This document shows, piece by piece, positions 8,849-17,246 of a stretch of 32,824 bases of DNA (positions are counted from its first letter, which is position 1; each line of letters begins with the position of its first letter). The stretch comes from PHET01 sp038202795 (GTDB taxonomy: Bacteria; Actinomycetota; Coriobacteriia; Anaerosomatales; PHET01). The notes under the pieces were generated by a model. The model did no database searches. It was not told the DNA's origin and worked only from the letters and a program-made list of their open reading frames with translations. The position numbers and the translations under genes were made by a program. The stretch is taken from positions 1 to 32,824 of the forward strand of contig JBBREQ010000017.1 in NCBI GenBank assembly GCA_038202795.1, in the 5' to 3' direction.

Positions 8849-11356
8849 TTATCGCAGCGTGCAGCGGTCGAGGGTCACCAGTTTCGCACCCGGGACCTGC
8901 TGTTCGAGAAGGGCGGCGGTCTCTGGATGACACGTGAAGAAGATGACCTGCCGGGCATTCGCGAGTTCCCTCACTGCACTCGCCGCACCGGCGCGGCGCT
9001 CGGGGTCGAAGTTCACCACGACATCGTCCATGAGGATCGGAAGCGACCTGCCCATCTCACCCAACGACCCGATCAGTCCCACCCGCAGCGCCAAGTAGAG
9101 CTGCTCGGCCGTTCCCCGTGACAGCTGCTCCGAGGGGCGCACGGCACCATCGGCACCCACCACCGAGACGCCGGTGTCATCAAGCGGCACCCGCACGTCG
9201 GCATACCGTCCACCCGTCATCGCCGAGAACACACGTGCGGCAGTTCTCACAACCTCCGGCTGGCGTTCGCGTTCGAAGCGCTCGCGCGCGCGATCGAGCA
9301 ACCGGACGGCCAGCGCTAGCACGGTGTATCGGTCCGCTGCGGCAGACGCTTCGACACGCAGGCCTTCAAGCTCTTGCCGTGCACGTGCCATCTGGTCGTC
9401 GCGACCCTCGTCATCCAGCTGACCTCTGAGTTGGGCCGCCTGCTCAGCAAGGGTCTCGTAGCGGTCGCGAATCTCCGTGAGATCCTCTTCGGCCCGGTTT
9501 ACAGCGCTCTCGAGTTCCGGCAGCAGATCCTCAAGCTCGAAGCTCCGACGCTGAGCGATCTCGATCAGGACCTGTCGGGCTCCGTCGGCCTTGGCTGAGA
9601 CGCTGCGCTTCTCTCTGTCGAGCGCCTCGATCCGACCCAGCAGCTGGCTGCGTTCCGAACGTGCATCCTGAGCACGTTCCAGCGTCGCTCGGGACCGTGC
9701 CGCCAACTCAAGCGCCCCCGTGAGCGTGGGGAGCTGTCCCGCGGCCTCGTCGAACGTGCGCACCACGTCGACCAGCCGCACAATCCACTCCTCAGCACCA
9801 CTGCGCTCACGCGCAGCGGTGGCGAGATGCGCATTGCGCGTGGCGGCAAGTCGTCGTCGATCCTGGGCGGCCACGAGTAGTTCTCGCACCGCAGCGGGGT
9901 CCTCACCCCACGCGCCCAGTCCACGCTGTTCGAGCCATTCGCCCCATTCAGCGGTGAGCCGTGTGAGCAACGCGTCGGCTTCGGTAGCGATCTGGCGCGA
10001 GGCGAGTGCGTCGGCTCGGAGTCGCGCTGTCTCGGCGCTCAGGGAGGTTGGCGGCGAACCTGGTGTGCCAGGCCTCAGTAGGGTGACTCCTCCGCCAATC
10101 AAGACAAGGACCCCGAGCCCCACTGCAATCCACTGCGACATGAGCACGCCGCCCAGGACCGCGGCGAGACCAACCGCGACCGCCAGCGCGCCTTGCACCA
10201 CCGGTCGAGGTGCCCTTATGGCCGCGGGCTGTTCCTGCTCCACGAGCGCGGACTGCTCGGCCCTCGCTTCTGCTTGCTGCGCTGCACGCTGCGCCCCGTC
10301 GCTCTCTCGGCGCGCGTCGGCGAGCTGATCCCGCCAGCGCTCGACCGCCGCGCGATCCTCGGGCGAGTCTGTGACCGTTTCGGGCATCGCAGGCAACCCC
10401 GAAATTGAGCGGTCGACTTCTGCTGCGGAGGCCTCTGCGGCGGCGAGTGCGTCCAGTCGCGCCTTGAATCCCGATGTATCGTCCAGAACCGCCGCCAGCG
10501 CGGGGCCAGCCGCCAAGACGCGCTCGTCAACATCGATCAACTCGACACTGCGTTTGGACTCCTCGATCGCCTGATCGAGGGCGGATGCAGCGTCGCGCGC
10601 GGCGGACAGCTGCTCCACAGTATCCTGCGCGCGCTGGAAATCACGAGCGAGCGTGCGGACCCCGACTTCGAGTTCGTCGCGCTGCTGCTTGAGCGGACTC
10701 AGCTGCTCGGTTAACTCGCGCAGGCGCCCCTGCTCGGTTGCGTAGCTCGTTGCCTCGGCCTCGAGTAGTCGGATGCGGTCTTTGAGGCCCTTGATGCCGG
10801 CGGCGAGTGCGTTGACCTGGGGCTTGCTGGCCCTGGGTGCATAGAGCTCGCTCGCGAGGGCCTCCACATGCTTTCGCACGTCTAGGGGGTTGACCTCGAG
10901 CCCCGTGCCCGCTGCATACAACCGAGCGACCACGTCCGCACTCTCGGCGCTCTCGATCTGGGCCAGCTCGTCGAGACCGAACCCGAACACCACGCGAAAC
11001 GTCTGCTCGCTGACTCCGCCCACGATCTCCTCGAGCAGACCGGGACGCTCTGCGCCATCGAGCGCCGTGACCTTGTAGGGTCCCCGCTTTGGCCCGTCTA
11101 CTCGCTCGATCGCCCACGTGCCCACGTCATCAGCGAACACCAGTCGAGCCGCCCGACTGCCGGACGCGGGCAGATAGCCCCGCTCCTTGGCATGGGCGTA
11201 GGGGTACCCGTAGAGCACGTGCCGCGTGAGCGCGGTGAAGGTCGACTTGCCCGATTCGTTGGGGCCCAGAACCACCGTGAGGCCCCGACTCAAATCCGAC
11301 AAACAACCGTTCTCGAGCTCCCCGAACCGCACTGCCTCGATGCGCTGGAGCCTCAT
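8849..11356 (-). CDS. YhaN/SbcC-like coiled-coil AAA ATPase with central membrane hairpin
   Basis: The 835-residue SMC/Rad50-type ATPase begins with Walker A GPNESGKST (31-39). The N-terminal lobe carries the YhaN-type segment FGFGLDELAQIESAES. Long helices (about 190-370 and 440-690) flank two hydrophobic segments (about 386-405 and 408-427) where Rad50/SbcC would have its zinc hook; no CxxC hook is visible. The C-terminus has the ABC signature LSRGTAEQ (from 745) and Walker B PILMDDVVVNFDPE (773-786). It should partner the nuclease encoded by the overlapping upstream gene (ATGA) in DNA-end processing. The apparent membrane hairpin suggests tethering of the complex; this is inference from hydropathy read by eye. 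Confidence 0.88.
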   Translation of the reverse strand: MRLQRIEAVRFGELENGCLSDLSRGLTVVLGPNESGKSTFTALTRHVLYGYPYAHAKERGYLPASGSRAARLVFADDVGTWAIERVDGPKRGPYKVTALDGAERPGLLEEIVGGVSEQTFRVVFGFGLDELAQIESAESADVVARLYAAGTGLEVNPLDVRKHVEALASELYAPRASKPQVNALAAGIKGLKDRIRLLEAEATSYATEQGRLRELTEQLSPLKQQRDELEVGVRTLARDFQRAQDTVEQLSAARDAASALDQAIEESKRSVELIDVDERVLAAGPALAAVLDDTSGFKARLDALAAAEASAAEVDRSISGLPAMPETVTDSPEDRAAVERWRDQLADARRESDGAQRAAQQAEARAEQSALVEQEQPAAIRAPRPVVQGALAVAVGLAAVLGGVLMSQWIAVGLGVLVLIGGGVTLLRPGTPGSPPTSLSAETARLRADALASRQIATEADALLTRLTAEWGEWLEQRGLGAWGEDPAAVRELLVAAQDRRRLAATRNAHLATAARERSGAEEWIVRLVDVVRTFDEAAGQLPTLTGALELAARSRATLERAQDARSERSQLLGRIEALDREKRSVSAKADGARQVLIEIAQRRSFELEDLLPELESAVNRAEEDLTEIRDRYETLAEQAAQLRGQLDDEGRDDQMARARQELEGLRVEASAAADRYTVLALAVRLLDRARERFERERQPEVVRTAARVFSAMTGGRYADVRVPLDDTGVSVVGADGAVRPSEQLSRGTAEQLYLALRVGLIGSLGEMGRSLPILMDDVVVNFDPERRAGAASAVRELANARQVIFFTCHPETAALLEQQVPGAKLVTLDRCTLR

Positions 11357-12615
11357 CGCTCTTCGCCGCCTGCGGCCAGCAGCTGGTCGAGTGCGATGTC
11401 CCGTGCCTGCGCCAGCAGCTGGGAGGCCTCGAGACTCGGCTCATACCCGCCCAGCGTGGTCCCCAGAGGCGCCGTGATCTCGGCAACCATCTGCTGGATC
11501 GCTTCGGTGTCATCGTCCAACTCGTCTGAGATGCGCAGAAGCTCCGCCGTGAAGTCCGGCCCGTTTCGCACCTCGTTGAGATCGATGACTCCGGCTGTAC
11601 GGTCGGCCAGACGATCGACCCATACCCAAGGTTCTGCCGAGGACTGCTCGCTGCGGAGATCTGCCAGCAGCGCCTGCGCGACCCCCGGTCTGATCAGATC
11701 CCCATGGGCAGCAGTCCGCCCCGCAAGCGTGATCCGCGCCACTACCTCTCGCCCGTCGGCGCGCTCTCGAAGCCCTTCGCACTCAGCTGACAAGAGCGTA
11801 CGAACCGCCTCGATGTCGTCGCTTCCCGAAAGATCGATCGTCTCGGCAGCCCAGATGATCGGCGCCGTCTCGATGTAGCGGGTATCGACCACACCGCTGC
11901 GCCCCAGTTCCACGAGCATGCAGCCGTGCGGACCCGTCTCTTTGGGATTGAGACCCTGAGGGCTACCCGAATAGACCATCCAGGGGTCGCGTGCCAGCAC
12001 TTCGTGCTTGTGGATGTGCCCGAGCGCCCAGTAGTCCATCCCCCCCGCGCGCAGCTCATCGAGCGTCGCCGGTGCGTACGGATCGTAGTCAGGATCGCCA
12101 CCGACATTGGCATGCAGCACGCCCACCGCAAGCGGATCTGCGGCGTCACGCCGGTAGCCGTCCGCAAACCCACCGGTCTCAGCCGCCTTTGCGAAGCTGC
12201 GGCCGTACACCGCCGCCACCAACTGCCCCTCTCGGGTGACCTCGATGCGCTCGACACGCCCCGCAGGAAACACGTGCACCGTGTCGGGCAGGGTTAGTCC
12301 CGCAGACCACCCGCCAACTGGATCGTGGTTGCCGTGAACCAAGAAAACCTCTATGCCCGCCTCGGCAAGTCGTTGCACTTCGTTCCGAAAGGCGAGCTGG
12401 GCGCGGAGGCTCCTGTCGGCGCTGTTGTAGGCATCGCCGGCGATGACCAGAAAGTCGACCGCCTGCTCGAGGCACACATCCACGACCCGCGTGAACGCCT
12501 GATAGGTCGCGCGCGCGAGCGCTGCCCCCACGCGCCCGTCCTCTGACGCTACCCCTTGAAACGGAGCATCGAGATGCAGGTCTGCGGCGTGTACGAATCT
12601 GACGCTGTCGCGCAC
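11353..12615 (-). CDS. YhaO/SbcD-like metallophosphoesterase nuclease
   Basis: This is a 420-residue calcineurin-like phosphoesterase. The motifs appear in order: HAADLHLDAPF (D12, H14), IAGDAYN, HGNHDP and GHIHKHE. These are the two-metal ligands of Mre11/SbcD nucleases, and the DAPF variant after the first motif is typical of YhaO-type proteins. I chose the GTG at 12615: a purine-rich GAGGGGAAAGAG precedes it and homology begins immediately. The frame itself extends to an ATG at 12660. The stop overlaps the ATG of the YhaN-like gene, consistent with a two-subunit complex. The nuclease presumably cleaves DNA ends or hairpins. Confidence 0.88.
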   Translation of the reverse strand: MRDSVRFVHAADLHLDAPFQGVASEDGRVGAALARATYQAFTRVVDVCLEQAVDFLVIAGDAYNSADRSLRAQLAFRNEVQRLAEAGIEVFLVHGNHDPVGGWSAGLTLPDTVHVFPAGRVERIEVTREGQLVAAVYGRSFAKAAETGGFADGYRRDAADPLAVGVLHANVGGDPDYDPYAPATLDELRAGGMDYWALGHIHKHEVLARDPWMVYSGSPQGLNPKETGPHGCMLVELGRSGVVDTRYIETAPIIWAAETIDLSGSDDIEAVRTLLSAECEGLRERADGREVVARITLAGRTAAHGDLIRPGVAQALLADLRSEQSSAEPWVWVDRLADRTAGVIDLNEVRNGPDFTAELLRISDELDDDTEAIQQMVAEITAPLGTTLGGYEPSLEASQLLAQARDIALDQLLAAGGEER

Positions 12616-12638
12616 GGTTTCTCTTTCCCCTCGGAACG

Positions 12639-12687
12639 GGCGTGCGAGAGGGGTTCGCACGCCACACCCTCACGCTACCACGAGGGT
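12639..12687. other. Two adjacent hairpins between the ABC permease and yhaO-like genes
   Basis: GGCGTGCGA (12639-12647) pairs perfectly with TCGCACGCC (12655-12663) over a 7-nt loop. ACCCTC (12666-12671) pairs with GAGGGT (12682-12687). They fill the 94-nt gap after the permease gene on the minus strand. No T-tract follows, so they are not a standard intrinsic terminator. They may separate the importer transcript from the downstream operon or stabilise a 3' end. Confidence 0.45.
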
Positions 12688-12709
12688 CTGACATCGACCA
12701 CGAAGTCCC

Positions 12710-13459
12710 CTACTGACCAGCGACCCGCCACCTCGTGACGCGCGTCTCAAGCAGGTCGAGCAGCTCGTAGAGCACCACGCCAAGCAGCGCCATCGCGAGG
12801 ATGCCTGCGAACATCGCCGGGTAGTCGATGCGACCCCACGCGTCCACGATGTACCAGCCGATGCCGTTGCTTCCGGCAATCGACTCGGCGAGGAACAGCA
12901 CGGCGATCGCGGTACCCGTACCTATCCTGAGCGCCGTGAATATCTCGGGCAGGGCAGCGGGAAACACCACGTGCCGAGCGACCTGCCAGCGGCTCGCGCC
13001 CAGCGAGCGCACCGACAGCACACTCGCCTGAGGAACCGACTTGGCCGCATCACGTGCCGTCACGAGGATCTGAAAGAACACGATCATGCCGATAAGCACG
13101 ATCTTGGGTGTGTTTCCCAACCCCAGAAGGACCAGGAGCACGGGCAGGAAGACCACCTTGGGTATCGGATACAGCACGAAGATGAGCGGTGCGAACACGG
13201 CATCAGCGCGCGCCGAGCGCCCCAGCGCCAGCCCCGCCGGCACCGCGAACACCGTCCCCAGGGCCATCGCCGCCAACACGCGGGCGAGCGACACCAGGAT
13301 CTCGGGCCACAGCTCCGGCCACAGCGTGACGAACGCCTCAAGCGCCACCGCAGGTCCCGGTAATGCCGGCGAACCGACCGCAGCCGCCACCGCCCCCCAC
13401 GCGAGCAGCAGAATCGCGATCGCACCCACATAGCCGAGCGCCCAGCGCACTGCGTTCAC
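12710..13459 (-). CDS. ABC transporter permease (NitT/TauT, SsuC-like)
   Basis: The 249-residue permease has about six transmembrane helices and the cytoplasmic EAA-type loop RSLGASRWQVARHVVFPAALPEI that docks to the ATPase. This is the BPD_transp_1 fold of the TauC/SsuC/NrtB class. The start overlaps the stop of the ATPase gene (ATGA), giving the usual coupled order binding protein-ATPase-permease. The class moves nitrate, sulfonates, taurine or thiamine precursors; nothing here identifies the substrate. Confidence 0.88.
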   Translation of the reverse strand: MNAVRWALGYVGAIAILLLAWGAVAAAVGSPALPGPAVALEAFVTLWPELWPEILVSLARVLAAMALGTVFAVPAGLALGRSARADAVFAPLIFVLYPIPKVVFLPVLLVLLGLGNTPKIVLIGMIVFFQILVTARDAAKSVPQASVLSVRSLGASRWQVARHVVFPAALPEIFTALRIGTGTAIAVLFLAESIAGSNGIGWYIVDAWGRIDYPAMFAGILAMALLGVVLYELLDLLETRVTRWRVAGQ

Positions 13460-14256
13460 GACTGCACCGTCACAGGCGTCTCGAGCGCTGTCCCCGGATG
13501 CACCGCACCCTCGCCCGCCAGCAGTTCACGCAGCTGAGCACAGCGCTCGTAGAACGCAGAGCTCGAGCGGTAGCCATCACTTCCCATCGCGGCGTTGTCC
13601 ACCACTGCCGCGACGCGCCCCGGCCGTGGCGAGAGCACGACGATGCGCCGGCCCAGATACACGGCCTCTTCGATCGAGTGCGTCACGAGCACCGCCGTGT
13701 GTCCGCGACGCTGCCACAAGCCCAACAGCACGTCTTGCAGGTCTTCTCGGGTAAGAGCATCGAGCGCCGAGAGGGGCTCGTCCATCAGCAGCAGGTCGGC
13801 ATCGAGCGCAACCGCTCGGGACAGAGCGAGCCGCTGGCGCATTCCCCCCGACAGTTCCCCGGGGTAGGCGTGCGCGAAGTCCGCGATGCCCACCCGCTCG
13901 AGCGCCTGGGCCACCCGGGCCCCACGCTCGTCGCGCGCGACTCCTCGCACCTGCAGGCCCAGTCCCGCGTTCTCGGCAACCGTCTTCCACGGCAGCAGCC
14001 CGTAGTCCTGCAAGATCAGCGCTGTCTCGCGACGAACGCCGGCGACCAGCGCGCCGCCCACTTCCACCCGACCGGCTGCCGCAACGAGCAGTCCCGCCGC
14101 CAGTAGCAATAGAGTCGACTTGCCACAGCCGCTGGGTCCGATCACCGAGACGGGCTCGCCCGCAGCCACCTCGAGTTCAAGCGCGTCGAGGGCCCGGACC
14201 ACCCGGCCCGAGCCCTCGTACGTGTGAGACACGTCATGAAACGCCAGCGAGACCAT
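13456..14256 (-). CDS. ABC transporter ATP-binding protein (NitT/TauT, SsuB-like)
   Basis: The 266-residue ATPase has Walker A GPSGCGKST (40-48), signature LSGGMRQR, Walker B LLLMDEP with the D-loop SALD, and a switch His in LVTHS. The sequence style (LILQDYGLLPWKTVAENAGLG) is that of TauB/SsuB subunits. It energises the importer formed with the overlapping permease gene and the binding protein 12 nt upstream. The C-terminal tail of about 50 residues after the switch region has no recognisable regulatory domain. Confidence 0.9.
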   Translation of the reverse strand: MVSLAFHDVSHTYEGSGRVVRALDALELEVAAGEPVSVIGPSGCGKSTLLLLAAGLLVAAAGRVEVGGALVAGVRRETALILQDYGLLPWKTVAENAGLGLQVRGVARDERGARVAQALERVGIADFAHAYPGELSGGMRQRLALSRAVALDADLLLMDEPLSALDALTREDLQDVLLGLWQRRGHTAVLVTHSIEEAVYLGRRIVVLSPRPGRVAAVVDNAAMGSDGYRSSSAFYERCAQLRELLAGEGAVHPGTALETPVTVQS

Positions 14257-14268
14257 GCGCGGCGGGCG

Positions 14269-15285
14269 CTACTTCGAGCTGACGAGGTCGGCGTAGCCCA
14301 CGTCGGCCTTCAGATACCCCTTGTCCCGCATCCACGTCAGTACGGCATCAACCTGTTCTTGGGTGGGCAAAGCGGCCTTCGGATAGGTGTTGACCTCGTA
14401 GGTGGTCGCCAGCGACTTGGGCAGCCGCGCCTTCTCAACGAGGAACTTGCGGTACTCCGCGGGTTCCACATTGATGGTGTCGACCGAGATGTCCCATGCA
14501 TCCAGCACTGCGGCGGCTGCCTCGGCGCCCCCGGGCTTGGCCAAGTACGTGTCCGAGAAGACCAACACCGTCTGCGACAGATTCGCTTTGGCCAACGTGT
14601 CATCGCCCACGATCCTCGCGCCACCGTCCTGGGCGAGTGTCACGAACGGTTCGGGCAGCGCAGCGGCCTTGAGCTTGTTCGCCATGAGCAGCTCGAAGCG
14701 CACCGGAACCTTCTTGACCTCTTCAACCTCGACCCCCTCGGTGGCCACGCCGGCCTCCTTCATGAGACCGTCGAGCACGTACTCCTGGATCGTCGCCGAG
14801 GAAGTTCCCACCGCAACGCCTTCGAGCTCAGACAGGGTCGCGACCTTGCTCTTGGGCGGCACCACCACGGCGAAGCGCCCCTGGCTCTGGTCGGCGCCCA
14901 ACATCACCGTCTCGATAGTGTTGGGCGAGCCGCCGGCCTCGAGGTTCGCCGACGCGATGATATCTCCCATGAACGCATCGATCGCCCCCGAGGCGAACGC
15001 GGCATCCCGCTCCTGAGCGCTCTGGAAACTCACGATCTCGATGTCGGTGAGTCCGTTCGTGTGGAAGTAGCCCATCGACTCGGCGACCCAAAGCGGAAGC
15101 GAGTCCTCGGTAGGGAGTGTCCCGATCTTGACCGGAGCCGGCTTGACCCCTGCGGGCTTCTGGGCCACGGCGGGCTTCTCGGCGGGCTTGGTGGCTGTGG
15201 GTGCCGTGCAACCACTCACCATCAGTGCGGAGGCGAGCAGGGCGGCCGACAGGGCGCGTACCAGAGTGACGCGTCGGGTCATCAT
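14269..15285 (-). CDS. ABC transporter substrate-binding lipoprotein (NMT1/TauA-like)
   Basis: The 338-residue product has a type II signal peptide with lipobox VSGC (Cys26) followed by an Ala/Pro/Lys linker. The mature domain begins VKIGTLPTEDSLPLWVAES and contains the NMT1/SsuA-type pattern of a periplasmic-binding fold (VGTSSATIQEYVLDGLM). AAAGGAG precedes two consecutive ATGs; the second (15282) has the better spacing. It is the lipid-anchored receptor of the importer. Aromatic and charged pocket residues cannot be read without a structure, so the ligand is unknown. Confidence 0.88.
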   Translation of the reverse strand: MMTRRVTLVRALSAALLASALMVSGCTAPTATKPAEKPAVAQKPAGVKPAPVKIGTLPTEDSLPLWVAESMGYFHTNGLTDIEIVSFQSAQERDAAFASGAIDAFMGDIIASANLEAGGSPNTIETVMLGADQSQGRFAVVVPPKSKVATLSELEGVAVGTSSATIQEYVLDGLMKEAGVATEGVEVEEVKKVPVRFELLMANKLKAAALPEPFVTLAQDGGARIVGDDTLAKANLSQTVLVFSDTYLAKPGGAEAAAAVLDAWDISVDTINVEPAEYRKFLVEKARLPKSLATTYEVNTYPKAALPTQEQVDAVLTWMRDKGYLKADVGYADLVSSK

Positions 15286-15306
15286 GACTCCTTTCGAGGG
15301 GTCGTG

Positions 15307-15909
15307 TCAGCGAGCGCAGGCGTTGCGGCGCAGCCGGATCTCGTCACGAACCGGAATCGCCGAGAAACCAGGCGACGCCGACCCGAACCGGTCTGCGGCT
15401 TCTCCCACCGCCACGTCGTAGATCGCAAAACCGTGGCGTTGGTAGAAGTAGATCAGCGGGATGTCGTCGTTGGTGACCGCCACCCGTACCGAGGACAGGT
15501 TGCGTGTGAGCGCCAGTTCGTTCGCGGCTTCGATGAGCTTGGCACCCACACCCGTGCCTTGGTGCTCAGGGTACACGGAGGTGAGCACCACCGTCACCTC
15601 GCCTCCAAAGACCGTGCACGACATGAGCCCGATGAGCTCACCGTCCGCCTCGGCGATGAGGTTGATGCCCTCAACGACATCGAATGTCGATCCGAAGACG
15701 TCGGTCACCGTCTCACCCAACGCCTGGTCACAGATCCGCTCGACAGCAGGCCGATCTGCGGCGGTCGCTGTGCGCACAGCGAACTCCACCGAGCTCTTCT
15801 CGACGTGCCCCGCACAGGTCACGGTCATCCGCGCTGCCCCCACAGGTAGGTCCTTGCCGCACTCGGGGCAGCGGTAGTGCGGATACGGTAGGTCGAAGTC
15901 AGCATTCAT
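15307..15909 (-). CDS. GNAT N-acetyltransferase with N-terminal zinc-ribbon-like segment
   Basis: The product is 200 residues from the ATG at 15909, which has GGAG 8 nt upstream; the open frame extends further but without family-like sequence. Residues 14-35 hold C-x2-C-x14-C-x2-H, a plausible zinc ribbon. The GNAT core follows, with acetyl-CoA motif A in the block YPEHQGTGVGAKLIEAA and motif B in YFYQRHGF. It probably acetylates an amine on a small molecule or protein. It is the first gene of the importer operon, 21 nt before the binding-protein gene, so the importer substrate and the acetylation target may be related; that link is inference. Confidence 0.82.
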   Translation of the reverse strand: MNADFDLPYPHYRCPECGKDLPVGAARMTVTCAGHVEKSSVEFAVRTATAADRPAVERICDQALGETVTDVFGSTFDVVEGINLIAEADGELIGLMSCTVFGGEVTVVLTSVYPEHQGTGVGAKLIEAANELALTRNLSSVRVAVTNDDIPLIYFYQRHGFAIYDVAVGEAADRFGSASPGFSAIPVRDEIRLRRNACAR

Positions 15910-15975
15910 AGAAAGTGCTCCAAGGGGTCGTCGTGCGGTCACTGCGCATCGGACAGATGAGTGCGCGGTACCCCT

Positions 15976-16004
15976 GTTATACCGTTTCGCCGCGTCTTTA
16001 GTAA
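15976..16004 (-). promoter_or_regulatory. Candidate promoter for the GNAT-ABC operon
   Basis: On the minus strand TATAAC (15976-15981, 5 of 6 to TATAAT) lies 17 nt downstream of TTACTA (15999-16004, a weak -35). It is 67 nt ahead of the acetyltransferase ATG. The -10 is good and the -35 poor. Confidence 0.35.
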
Positions 16005-16055
16005 GGATGCGAACGCGTCTGCTCGGCGAGTGGCGCCCTTCGAACGGTGCTGGGA

Positions 16056-16061
16056 TACAAT
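16056..16061 (+). promoter_or_regulatory. Candidate -10 for a leaderless HAD-phosphatase mRNA
   Basis: TACAAT ends 7 nt before the ATG at 16069, so transcription would start at or next to the A of the start codon. No Shine-Dalgarno sequence precedes that ATG. This arrangement fits the leaderless transcripts common in actinobacteria. No convincing -35 is visible. Confidence 0.4.
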
Positions 16062-16068
16062 CGGACGC

Positions 16069-16980
16069 ATGCAACAGCCTCCTCTCATAGGCAGTGATCT
16101 CGGCGCGCTTTCGGCGTTGTCGCGGGTGCGCGTGCTCTACACCGACCTCGATGGCACCCTGCTGGCCAAGGGCGGGTGCGTGCTTGCCGACTCGGAAGGC
16201 AGTCCGTCGTGGGCGTTGGCGGAGTCGATCGTGTCGCTGAACTCGGCTGGCCTCGCGGTCGTGCCGATCTCCGGACGCGGGCGGCTCCAGCTCATCGAGC
16301 TCACCCGCCTGCTGGGCTGGAACGATTTCATCGCCGAGGCGGGCGCGATCATCGTGCGCGGCCTGGGCACCGCCGCGGGCGCCTCGATCATCTACAACAA
16401 CGGCAGCTGGCCATCAGACCTGCTCGAATCCCGCGACACACCGTACGAGGCCATCGAACGCGCGGGCGCCTACGAACTGCTCCGCGAGACCTTCCCCGGC
16501 CTAGTGGAGTACCACACTCCGTGGCACGAGAACCGAGAGGCCACCCACCTTTTGCGCGGCTGCCTTGATATCCGAGAAGCCCAAGCGCTTCTGGATCAGC
16601 TGGATCCCGCCATCGGCATCCTCGACAACGGCATCGTGCGCAACGCCGGCGACTTGGAGTGCAACGGTGAGCTGCCCCACGCCTACCACTTGGTGCCCCG
16701 CGGAGTCAGCAAGGCCCAAGCGATCGAACTCGATCTCGCCGAGCGCGGGCTCACGCGCGAGCAGGCTGCGGCCATCGGCGACTCGGTCACCGACATCGAG
16801 ATGGCCGACTCGGTCGCCGTGATGGCGCTGGTGGACAACGCGTTTGAGAGCACCGGCGTGCGGGCGGAGCTGAAGCGAGTGGCGCGCCCCAACGTCTACC
16901 GCACCTGCTGCCGCCGTGGCGAGGGCTGGGCGGAGTTCGCGAAGGCGTGGTTGGCAGCGACCGCGCAGGCTCGCGGCTAG
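16069..16980 (+). CDS. HAD-superfamily phosphatase (Cof/sucrose- or mannosylglycerate-phosphatase-like)
   Basis: The 303-residue protein has HAD motif I YTDLDGTL (nucleophile D26, acid/base D28), motif II in VPISGRGR and motif IV IGDSVTDIEMAD. The C2-type cap between them places it with Cof-like and sugar-phosphate phosphatases. I chose the ATG at 16069 rather than the upstream in-frame start at 15961, because the extension is unlike the family and a -10 element lies just before 16069. It is divergent from the GNAT operon. Its stop overlaps that of the convergent PIN remnant. The substrate is unknown; a phosphorylated sugar or compatible solute is likely for the family. Confidence 0.82.
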   Translation: MQQPPLIGSDLGALSALSRVRVLYTDLDGTLLAKGGCVLADSEGSPSWALAESIVSLNSAGLAVVPISGRGRLQLIELTRLLGWNDFIAEAGAIIVRGLGTAAGASIIYNNGSWPSDLLESRDTPYEAIERAGAYELLRETFPGLVEYHTPWHENREATHLLRGCLDIREAQALLDQLDPAIGILDNGIVRNAGDLECNGELPHAYHLVPRGVSKAQAIELDLAERGLTREQAAAIGDSVTDIEMADSVAVMALVDNAFESTGVRAELKRVARPNVYRTCCRRGEGWAEFAKAWLAATAQARG

Positions 16981-17246
16981 CCCGCGAGCATCGATTCCAG
17001 CTCGAACCCCGGCTCGAACGGGTTCACGTAGCGCACGCCCTCGATCTCGTCGCCGTGCGTATCCTCGGTCAGTATGATGTCGCACCCACTCATGCGCGCC
17101 GCCGCCCATATCTGAGCGTCAAAGTAGTCGAGTCGGTAGCGATCACATGCGCGAAGCGCCTCCGCCGTGGTCAGCGCATCGAGCACAATGAGTTCATATC
17201 CCACGAGCAGTCTCTGCACCGCCTCCAAGGCCTTAAGACCGGTCAT
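16977..17246 (-). pseudogene. PIN-domain toxin remnant (N-terminal half missing)
   Basis: The 89 residues from the ATG at 17246 match only the C-terminal half of a VapC-type PIN nuclease: YFDAQIWAAA (D43), then ILTEDTHGDEIEGV (E61, D62) and the terminal VNPF. Intact PIN toxins are about 130-140 residues and begin with a DTN motif bearing the first catalytic Asp. Nothing resembling it is encoded upstream in any frame, because that space is occupied by the antitoxin gene. The start overlaps the antitoxin by 14 nt. With half of the acidic site missing it is unlikely to cleave RNA, though it could still bind the antitoxin. Confidence 0.65.

Noticed and set aside
8835..8933. Longer N-terminus for the acyltransferase (start at 8933)
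   Set aside because: It would overlap the ATPase gene by 85 nt, while an excellent ribosome-binding site precedes the GTG at 8834.
12639..12663. Intrinsic terminator after the ABC permease
   Set aside because: The hairpin is strong but is not followed by a T-tract on the relevant strand, so it is listed only as a hairpin.
14224..15849. A 541-codon plus-strand frame across the binding-protein and GNAT genes
   Set aside because: It spans two well-supported minus-strand genes and their gap; the translation is His/Arg-rich and not protein-like.
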